DNA of 64,000 nucleotides from Anaeramoeba flamelloides (lineage: Eukaryota; Metamonada; Anaeramoebidae), in contig JANTQA010000023.1 of NCBI GenBank assembly GCA_027625915.1, positions 23,994,001 to 24,058,000 on the forward strand, read 5' to 3'. Under the pieces are notes generated by a model that saw only the letters and a program-made list of their open reading frames with translations, searched no databases and was not told the origin of the DNA. The first letter of the stretch is position 1, and each line of letters begins with the position of its first letter. Of the stretch, positions 48,117-57,431 are shown piece after piece. Made by a program: the position numbers and the translations under genes.

Positions 48117-48150
48117 AAAAAAAGAAAAGAAAAGAAAAGAAAAGAAAAAC
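48117..48150. repeat. (AAAAG)n minisatellite
   Basis: About six AAAAG units, 100 bp downstream of the stop codon of the Gln-rich protein. Confidence 0.85.
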
Positions 48151-48251
48151 AAAAAACAAATTAAGGAATAATTCAAAATTATAAAAAGAAATAATCACAA
48201 TCATATTTGTTGTTGCTTGTGATCCCATCTGTAACAAAGTTGGCACAATAG

Positions 48252-48784
48252 CTAATGTTTTCTAAAAACAAGAAAACTTTTCTCATTTTCAATTACTGTT
48301 TCAAATTTAAAATTATATTTGCTCATTGTTTTATTCTTAAAAAATTTTTTTATTGAATTTGAAGCAATTTTTTTATTTTGATCAAATAGCCAACAATAGA
48401 CACGAAAAAATTCTGGTGTAAACTTAATCAAATTTGAAGGCCTGACTTTTGTCCAGCCGATTATTAAAGAGTCATCAAAATCATGAATTTTGTTTAAGCG
48501 TTGTTTGATGGGAAAGGACTTACCAAGCCCCATTTTCAGATTGGGTTTTTTGTTTGGATCTCTTATTTGATCGAATTGACTTTTTAACACCACCCATTTC
48601 TGTTCATTAAAATTAATCGAGCTTTTTGGTGTTATTTTTTGGTTTTGATGAATTTTTTCTTTTTTCATTTCCCTTTTCTTTTTTTTTTTTTTAATTTTTT
48701 TTTTTATTTTTATTTTCTTAAAAATTTTATTTTCTTTATCATCCTCTTTTTGTTTCTCTTTTTCTAATTCTAATTCTAATTCTA

Positions 48785-48816
<32 letters not shown>

Positions 48817-49088
48817 AATTCTTGTCTTTGTTCCAAATTTAAATTTTGATGAAAAGATAATAAATTGTTGTTGTTTGAAATTGATCCAAATTCTTCTTCC
48901 ATTTGGAATTCTGTTTGTATAATTTTAGGATCCAACACAAAAAATTGTTTGTTATCATTTTGGTCTTCATGGATTTCAGTTGTCACGATCGTTTCAGGGA
49001 ATTCGTTGATTGCAAATTCTTCTTCAATAGTTTGGTTTGTGTTGAAAGGGTAGTTTGTGTCTACAATTTCAAAACCCCAACCTTCCAT
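48252..49088 (-). CDS. Unrecognised 278-residue Gln-rich protein
   Basis: Single exon, ATG at 49088 and TAG at 48252. The N-terminal 90 residues are acidic (EEEFAINEFPET, MEEEFGS). A Gln run of ten follows at about 94-103, then alternating Leu-Glu and a Lys block (about 104-143). The C-terminal 120 residues are non-repetitive and look folded: WVVLKSQFDQIRDP, MGLGKSFPIKQRLNKIHDF, LIIGWTKVRPSNLIKFTPEFF and RVYCWLF. This layout (acidic/Gln-rich plus basic block plus small domain) would suit a nuclear regulator, but I recognise no family and assign no function. Confidence 0.6.
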
Positions 49089-49289
49089 TTTTAGTGTGAT
49101 AAATTGTTTTAATTAATTTCTATTATCTTTTCAGTTGTGGAAAAACAATTACTCGACTCAATTTGTTCTAGGCTCTTAAGATCCCAATTTTCAGAATCAA
49201 TTTAAAAAGTTTAATAAATGGGTTCTCTGTGTAAAAAAACAATAAAAAATGATCTATTGCTAAAACACTTTTCCAATGTTAAGGACGAC

Positions 49290-50160
49290 GTTTTCAGCTG
49301 AAAACAGTTTAATTATTGATAAAAACTTTCTTGAAGGAGTTACATAATCTCAGTTAACTTTATACAACGAGAATTTCTTTTCAAAAAAAATGGGATAATT
49401 TTTACTATTCCAATAATTTTTAAAATTTTACCCATCTTAGATTCCAAGCCAAAATTTGTTTTACACTTTCCTAATTTCCATTTCGAATCTTTCAACAGAA
49501 AAAAATTCCCCAAGCTATTCTAAATGTTTTAGAGTTACTTTTACAATCTTGAAAATTTTCAAATTTGTACTTGTAATTGAAAATCCCTAAAGTCATTTTT
49601 TTCAATTTTCTTTCTAAAATTGATTTGAAATTTTTTTTTTTAACTTTGATTTCAACTTTAAATGGAATTTTTTTTATTCATTTTTTATCATAATGAAAAT
49701 TCTATTTGAGAAGTAAATACAAAAGAACACAAAAACAAAAACACCTCCAGGTGAAAAGGTATACCTTAAGTATAACCTTTTCAGGTGAAAACTGGGAAAT
49801 TGTTAATAAAAACCATCTTGAAATAGTTCTATAATCTCAATTAAATAGGCATTTTCAGAATTTCAATTATAAATAGGGTAAATTTCTACAATTTCCAACA
49901 ATTTTCGCAATTGTTCGTTTATAAGATCCTGCCGTAAAATATCTTAAAAAAAATTATTCAAAAAAAAAATTAAACATTTTCAAATTTTCACTTTTTAATA
50001 ATTTCACTTCTAATCATTTTTATTGATTAATAAGAGATCTTTGGTTACAAATTATTTTGAAAGAGATTTTACAATTTTGGTTTAAAAATCTAATTTTTGA
50101 GGTTCTATTAAAAAATTTTTTTTCACAATTTAGAAATGAGGTCATTTTTTTAAAAGTATA
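49290..50160. repeat. Family L repeats, two tandem copies
   Basis: TTTTCAGCTGAAAAC...GATAAAAACTTTCTTGAA...ATAATCTCAGTTAA at 49290 recurs as TTTTCAGGTGAAAAC...AATAAAAACCATCTTGAA...ATAATCTCAATTAA at 49785. Related words occur at 52100-52500, and in reverse at 13060-13340. The unit is about 450 bp and non-coding. Confidence 0.55.
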
Positions 50161-50339
50161 TTAAAATTTATAAATATCTTTCAAATGGGGTAACAATTAT
50201 TTTGACCCTGTAAGAATTATTTTTTGATTTATCTTGTAAAAAATAAAACTCTAAGATTTTATGTTCCGTTTGTTTGAATTTTTGAAATACACAGAAAATT
50301 AATAAACTTTCGGTTTTTTTCCAAAAAGTAAAAAAAATT

Positions 50340-51840
50340 GCATTATCTTTTCCAGAATGTAAAAGAATTGAGTAAAATCTTTGATTTTTCTCTATTCTTT
50401 TGAATTCTGGAAAATATAGGCTCCTAGTGGACACTTTAGGTTAGGTTTTCTCGAATTTTAAAGATTTGAGTAAAAAGATAAATTGTCTTCAATTCTTTCA
50501 AATTCGTTGAAACTATCATTGACTTCTCTCGAGTTTTCAGTTTATCAGGAAAATCAATAGATCTACTTTAGGTTTTTTTGAGTTTTCTATTTATTTAGAA
50601 AACCAATAGATTTTCTAAATAAATAGAAAACTCAAAAAAAGCTAGAATACTTAATAAAACACAAAACCTCAAGAAAATCTCCATTAGGTATTTTTTTTTT
50701 AATTTAAGAAATAAACCGAAAATTTATTTAATTTTCGGTTTATTTCTTAAATTGAAAAAAAAACCTAGACACTTTATACACTCTACGGCACTTGACGGAT
50801 ACTTCAGATAGGTTTTCTTGAGTTTTCTGTTTATTTGTAAAATCAATATATTTTACAAATAAAAAAAAAAACAAGAAAAACGCCTTTAGGTTTTCCATAA
50901 GGTAAAAGAATTGAGTTAACTCTTTGATTTTACTATATTCTTTTGAATTCTGGAAATTCCTAGGCACTTGACTGCACTTTATGAACACTATTCGTTCTTT
51001 TTTTCAGAATTTACAAGAATTGAGTAAAATTTTGGATTATATTTCAAAATAAAAAAAAATAGTCATTAGGTTTTCCGGAATTTAAACAAATTGAGCAAAA
51101 TCTTTGATTTTTCTCTATTCTTTCAAATTCCGGAAGATCTAGGAACTTGAAAGAGACTTTCATTAGGTTTTCCATGAATTCAAAAGAATTGAATATGATC
51201 TTTGATTTTACACAATTATTTTGGATTCTAAATAAAAACCACTTCTTGATTTTGTTGGGTTTTTTCTTTTATTTGTAAAATCAATAGATTCTACAAATAA
51301 AAAAGAAAACCTGAAGAAAACCTAGCATTTGACGACACTTTACTGACACTTTTGTTATGTTTTTTAATTTTTCGAATAAAAGGAAAATTTAATAAATTTC
51401 CGGTTAATTTCAACAATTAAAAAAAAAACCTAGACACTTGATGACACTGTACAACACATGACGTGTACTTTCTTTAAGATTTCAGAATATTAAAAGAATA
51501 GCTTAAAAATCGATTCATTCAATTCCACTTTTTAGGACCAAACTTCAACGAAATTTTCGGACAATAAAAATCTCAAATTATGGCACAAAATTCAGGTTCT
51601 AGTAAAATAAATTATAAAAAAAAAATTACAAATTTTTTTCCTTAATTTGAGATTTTTTTTTTGCCTTAAATTTCGTTGAAAGTTTGTGCCTTAAAAGTCG
51701 AACTGACTGTATATTTTATCAATTCTTTTGAATTCTGGAAAACCAAGGAAACTTCTGTTATATTTTCAATAATTTGAAAGGATAAAGTAAAGACATCGAT
51801 TTGTGCCCTATTCTTTTAAATCCTGGAAAACATATGACAT
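50340..51840. repeat. Cluster of about a dozen short palindromes
   Basis: At least eleven imperfect hairpins of 55-90 bp stand side by side. Three types are seen. Type 1 has a stem of TTTATTTGTAAAATCAATAG and its inverse (50573-50645, 50810-50890, 51255-51325). Type 2 has AAATAAACCGAAAATTTA and its inverse (50685-50772, 51358-51435). Type 3 has AAAAGAATTGAGTAAAATC, TTT and the inverse, inside CCAGAATTC/GAATTCTGG (about 50350-50420, 50437-50515, 50887-50965, 51068-51140, 51165-51225, 51760-51830). Spacers often read CCTAGACACTTGA or ACACTT with TTAGGTTTT. A smaller version is at 38930-39440. Confidence 0.75.
51515..51709. mobile_element. Short palindromic MITE, copy 4, inside the palindrome cluster
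   Basis: The right end CCTTAAAAGTCGAACTGACTG is followed by TA. The left end is eroded (CATTCAATTCCACTTTT). The interior AATCTCAAATTATGGCACAA is inverted. It splits the last type 3 hairpins from the rest of the cluster. Confidence 0.7.
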
Positions 51841-51858
51841 CAAAATTTATCACCCATT

Positions 51859-51881
51859 TTATATATATATATATATATATT
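51859..51881. repeat. (TA)n microsatellite
   Basis: About eleven uninterrupted TA units at the right edge of the palindrome cluster. Confidence 0.9.
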
Positions 51882-52512
51882 ATTTTTTTTTTTTTAGATG
51901 AATAGTGTATTTTCGAAACTATTATTTATTATCTCTTTCAATGAATATCTTAGAGTTGAATTTAATTAAAATTATTCCTTCTGTGAATTTAAATATTTTT
52001 ACTCTATAATATACCTTTTTTTCTAGACTCGCAACTTTTAAAAAATGTAGTACTATTAACAACAATAAATAGGGTTGCTTCAAGATTTTAAATTTCTGGA
52101 ATATTGATTATATTGTAAACAAACTTTATTACGAAGGATGAAAAGTTAGTTAAATTAATATTTTTTTTCTAATTGAAATTTCCAATTTTTTTTCAAATTT
52201 GTGAAATTTGATTTTATTTTTTCATAATTTCTATTTAATATCAATAAATACAAAAAAATCTCTACATGCTGTTCTAAATATTTTTTATAGTTACTTTAAC
52301 AAATTTAAAATATTTTTAAAATTTGAATTTTACTTTGAAATGTCTCAAAAGCCTTTATTTTTTCAATTTTTTAGAAAATTTTAATAACAATTATTGTTTT
52401 TTTTATTTGGAGATGATTTTACCTTTTAAAAGAGTAATTTTTTTGTCCAATTTCTTTGGAATGAAAATTCTTTTTGAGAAGTGAAGGTTAAATAACACAA
52501 TAGCTAAATACT

Positions 52513-52790
52513 CTACAGTGTGAAAACTTCGTACTTTGTGAGTTTAAATTTTTCTTTGATCTTTTTCAACCATTTTTTTGGATAGGGAATGAAAATTTGG
52601 TACAATTTATTTTTGAACAAATAGTAATTGAAATCTGACAAAACCGAGGTGTTTGTTTCCAAAAAAAATGTTTTGGTTGAATAGATGTTAAAAATTAATT
52701 TTTTTTTTGTTGGTGAATAAATCTTTGTTTTTTTGATTTTTTTCTTTTTATTTTTCAACTCAAATCGAAAAAAAATAAATTTGAAAAAAT
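52513..52790 (-). CDS. Unassigned open frame downstream of elongin C
   Basis: More than 80 codons are open without an ATG, ending TAG at 52513. The last 55 residues are protein-like (LETNTSVLSDFNYYLF, YQIFIPYPKKWLKKIKEKF). It lies 90 bp after the elongin C stop on the same strand. It may be the last exon of an unseen gene, a transposon remnant, or chance. Confidence 0.25.
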
Positions 52791-52878
52791 GGCATTGATA
52801 AAAAATAAAAAGAATAAAGAGTAATAATGACTAGTAGCCTTTTTTGTCACAATTTCAGAAAGTTATAATTCGAAAAAG

Positions 52879-53265
52879 TTATAATTCTAAAAAGTTAGCA
52901 GCCATAAGCAATTCTAATGCAATTTCTGTTGGGTTGTCGAATTGTGGTATTTCTTTGTTTGATTTCTGGTATTTCTTTTTGTATTTCAGATATTCAACAA
53001 CATATTTCAAGACCTCCCCACGTATATTTTTTAATTGAATAACACCAGTTTGTTTTTCTCTAAATGAGCCGTGTCCTGTTAGCATTGCTTTGAGGGTTCC
53101 AGATAGAAGCACAAGATCTTTGGATAATTCAAATTTTTTTTCATCATTGCTAACTAATGTGACAATTTCTTTATCTTCTTTTTCCGTTTCTTTTTCTTCT
53201 TCTTTAATAATCTCAATTTCTTTTTCTTTTTCTTTTTTTATTTCTATTTCTTTGGTGGTGCTCAT
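52879..53265 (-). CDS. ELOC: Elongin C
   Basis: Small BTB/POZ-fold adaptor that pairs with elongin B and links BC-box substrate receptors to cullin 2/5 ubiquitin ligases, and also takes part in the elongin transcription-elongation complex. The frame gives 128 residues from ATG at 53265. The core (about 37-128) tracks the animal protein: VTLVSNDEKKFELSKD, LLSGTLKAMLTGHGSF, EIPQFDNPTEIALELLMAANFLEL. Animal elongin C ends ANFLDC; here it ends ANFLEL. The first 35 residues are an almost pure Lys/Glu/Ile extension absent from the animal protein. Skp1 is the main alternative, but the GTLKAML and EIALELLMAANFL strings and the ending are elongin C. No intron. Divergent from the CH-PH gene, with 442 bp between starts. 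Confidence 0.93.
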   Translation of the reverse strand: MSTTKEIEIKKEKEKEIEIIKEEEKETEKEDKEIVTLVSNDEKKFELSKDLVLLSGTLKAMLTGHGSFREKQTGVIQLKNIRGEVLKYVVEYLKYKKKYQKSNKEIPQFDNPTEIALELLMAANFLEL

Positions 53266-53707
53266 TCAACGAGATTAAAAAAATAAAAATACAAAAATGA
53301 AAGTAAATAATTCGAGTTTTAATTTTAATAAAAGGTTGAAAGAGATTATTAAAGACCAAATTGAATTGTTACTAAATTGTGCTGTGTTGAAAATATTTGA
53401 TTATATATCTTTAGTGGAACTGACAATTCTGCAGAAAATAGATCTTTTTTTCCTTTTGTTTTTCAATTCCACTATTTGAAGATTCGCAGATCCTAGTCAT
53501 AATGTTATATTGTGATTGTAGGTATTTATATTTAATCTTCAAAACACAAATAGTTCTCATTTCAATACCAAATAAGGAAGTTGAGAAACAAAATATTTCG
53601 TAATCTCACAACCAAAAACAGACAAATCATTTTTTCAATTTTTTCCTTATTAACTTTTACATAAACATAAATTTTTTATTGATTGTTGTTTAATAAAAAT
53701 TTGAAAA
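53266..53707. promoter_or_regulatory. Shared upstream region of elongin C and the CH-PH giant
   Basis: 442 bp between two divergent ATGs. It is AT-rich with no conserved element I can name. By position it must contain both promoters. Confidence 0.4.
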
Positions 53708-54858
53708 ATGGATCAAATTGAGACACTCGTGTGGATTCAAAACAAGCTCAAATTAAAAACACCACCGAATTTACAATTAACAAATTTTCTTACCAATTGC
53801 TTAAAGGTGCTTTGTATTTTGTCATCTCTTCCATACCCAAACACAAAACAGTAAATTGTTTTATTCATTGTTTCAATCAGTTTCTCAATTTAACTTCCAC
53901 TTTTTCTTCATTCTTTTTTTTTGAAAACAATTCTAAAACAAACAATAAAATTTAATCAAAAAAAAAAAAAAAACCAAAAAAGAATAAGTGAACCAGAAAT
54001 GATCCAAAAGATACTTAACCTAAGCAAAAAATTAAAAGTACGAGAAGAGTATTTGTTTTCAATTGGTGAATATAAATTAATTGAAGATGAAAAAGAAAAA
54101 TTAGCACTCTTAGTGAAAATTATGAATTATTTCCAAAAAAATGAAATTCAAAAACAAAAAGAACAAAAAAATAAAAAAGGGTACGAAGAGGAAAAGGAAG
54201 AGGAAAAGGAAAAAGAAATTGAAAAACAACAAGACAAACAAGAATTAAAAAAAGAAATAAAAAAACAAAATGAAAAAGAAAACGAAAATACACAAAAACA
54301 ATTCAACAAACCAAATTATACATGGAATAGGATCATAGTAAAATTGTTTATTGAAGGATCAGCTAAATTCTCATTCACATTAGTACCCACGTCATCTCTA
54401 AAAAACAAACAAAAGATCACTGTGGATTCAAACAAAGAGAAAAAGGAATTAAACAAAGTATTTTTAATTTTAAAACCAGATTATTTTATCTTTAAAATGC
54501 TTCTTGGCTTTAAACTTCAATTGAGGTATACCAATTGTAAACAGGCAAAAATATTCTTTAATAAAGAATCTGAAACAAAATTTCTTTTTTATATAACAAA
54601 AGAGCAGCAATTTAAACTTGAATCACAGACTTCTCAACAAAGGTTCATATTAAAAAAAACTTTTAAGATGTTTCAACACTATTATGGAGAGTATGTTGAA
54701 ATGCATGGTATTTCTGGCAAGATCTTGGGCCTAGAGACTGAAATTGAAGCATTATCTTTAAGATGTTTTAATAATGGGAAAACAACATTTGACATTCATT
54801 TAATTGATTTTGAACAAAATGTTGAAATGAATAAAAAAACGCTATTAAACAACAACAA

Positions 54859-54899
<41 letters not shown>

Positions 54900-57202
54900 G
54901 GGCTGAAAGTAACAAACACATGTATCTTATTAACAATGAGACAAATGAACAAACTAATTTAAAAAATTTTAATCAAAAAACAAATTTTTTTTCTTCTAGT
55001 ATTACATTAGAAAAAGAAAACTTAAAATTAATTTCGGAAAAAAAGAATAATGATCAATTTTTAAAACGATTTTTTTGGAAGAAATATTTTATCAAAGAGT
55101 TAATGATTAAAAATGCATCAAATTATCAAAAAAATAAAAATTTAATGATTAAACTTGAATTAAAAAAAAGAAACACAAATGAAATTACAATTTTCCAATT
55201 TAAATGTTCCAATTATAAAAAAAAAAAATTATTTCAACAATGCTTATCAAAGTTTACCAATCAAATAAAAGAAGGCAATGATCCACCAATCTTATTTCCA
55301 AAATATCAATATTCCACGCTCAATAATCTTAACATTTTAAATAATAATAATTACACTAACCATAATAACTATAAAAGTAATCAAAATATGACAAATGAAG
55401 AGATACTAAGAATCTCAAAACACAACGAAGATGTAAAAGAACAAAAACAAAACCAAAACCAAAAACAAAAAGGCAAAGGAAATGGAAACGAAAACAAAAA
55501 CGAAAATTATAACAATGGCGAACAAGGGAACGAATATCCAAGCATCCCAAAAAGCATTATATTTACAGACAATTTAGAACAAGAAATACAATATAATTAT
55601 TTTGCTTTATTCAATAATCTTGGCAATCCAAAAATTTTTCAAAATAGGGCAAAGCACCCACCATTTTATGAATCTATTCCAATATCACCGTTAATATTAA
55701 ATTCGAAAGAAGAAATGAATTGGAGAGAATTAATTAATCAAAAGATATTTAAATCATTGCAAAATAGGGAAATTAGTTTTGATTTAAAAATTCTGAATTC
55801 ATCAATTGAATCAAAATATTTACCGATTGATTCTAAGAATAAACAATGTGAATTAAAATTAAATATTTATTCCTTTGAAATAAAATTTAAGTTCTTGAAT
55901 CCAGATGTGAAGAAAAAGAATACGGAAAAAGTTTTAAGAAACGAATATTCCAAAAAACATAAGATATTTATCCATCCAATCTATTTAAATTATTTTATTT
56001 TAATTGATCTTGAAAGTGATATCAAAATCATTTTTCAATGTAAAAATATATTACAATGCTGTTTAATTTGTAATACCTTTTTAACATTTCGTTCTCTGTA
56101 TTTCCAATGGCTAAAAACGAAAAGAATACAAATTATCAAATCTAATTTTATTTATTTTCTTTCACCAAAGCAACCATTCTATTCAAAATTACAAATCCGG
56201 CGAATATCAAAGAATTTTAAAAAAAATCAGTCAATTTATTTTTATAAAATTAATAACAAATCTAATATCACCGAGAATAATAATAAGAATAATAACAATA
56301 ATAATAATAATAACAACAACAAAAATAATAATCAAAAATATATAAAAGGCTATACTTTATTAATATTTGATTCTTTTGAATCTTATGTTGGAAATGCAGA
56401 ATTCATTTTCAAGAAAAATTATTTCACAATAAATTATCAGGGCTCAGATTTAAATAGATATTATAATTATTATTTGAAATTTCTCTCTTCTCGTGAAGAC
56501 CCACTCTTTGGTAGATTTCATATTGACGAATATTTATTTTTAAATATTCGATTTCTAAATAATAAACAAAAAAAAAATTTTTTATCAAATTTGCAAAAAC
56601 ATAAATTTTCATCAAATAAAATCTCAAATATTGATCCTATAAAACCAATTGAATTCCAATGTAAATTATTTACTAATCATGATATTTTTAAAGCAATTTT
56701 TAAAATTAAATATGATTATTTTATGATAATTACTTCGTTGGACACTATTTACTGTGAATATTCACCAAAAAGTTCTCTTCAGATTATTTATAATAAAAAG
56801 CAAAAAAATCAATTAAAAATTAAATATCATTTTGGCAATGGGCTAATGGTTGAATTATTATTTGAAAATTTAATTCAAGTCCGAAAATTTATTAATATTA
56901 TTCAAGATTATAATTTTAGATTCTTTTCCCAGACTATTGGAAACGACTATCAAAAATTTAAAGGTCAAATAACAAATTTAACACAGCCATCAACAATATA
57001 TTTAGGAAAATACTCTTTAATTGCACTAACTATAATTCCGAAATTTGAAAAGAAAAAAAATACAAATAATTTGAAAAAAATTAATAATTTTAACAAAAAT
57101 TACATAAAAAAAATCAATAACCAATTCATTTCCCCAATGAGAATTGATAAATTTGATATAAAGAAATGTAATTGTATTGTTTTGCCTAATAATAACAACA
57201 GT

Positions 57203-57267
<65 letters not shown>

Positions 57268-57388
57268 AAATAAAAACAACAACAAAAAAAACAACAACAA
57301 CAAAAGAAAGAAAAGATATAATAATATTCAAAATAATAATACTATTATTAAGAATAACAACAATAGCAGAAATAATAATCATAAAATT

Positions 57389-57431
<43 letters not shown>

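Larger units (their letters stand above)
41837..48251. other. 6.4 kb intergenic region
   Basis: Between uridine kinase and the Gln-rich protein. It contains family D copy 4 (43413-43803), the decayed MITE at 45766-45961, and family C copies 3 and 4 (46292-46548, 47171-47430). From about 43900 to 45700 the DNA is extremely AT-rich with nothing I can name. An (AAAAG)n run sits at 48117-48150. Confidence 0.55.
49089..52878. other. 3.8 kb intergenic region with family L repeats and palindrome cluster
   Basis: Two tandem family L copies (49290-49745 and 49775-50160), the palindrome cluster (50340-51840) with a MITE inside it (51515-51709), a TA run (51859-51881), a third family L copy (about 52100-52500) and an unassigned frame at 52513-52790. 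Confidence 0.6.

Noticed and set aside
53921-53998. Extra N-terminus of the long frame beginning at 53921
   Set aside because: No ATG exists there (the codon is TTG), and the segment lies in the intron of the two-exon model.
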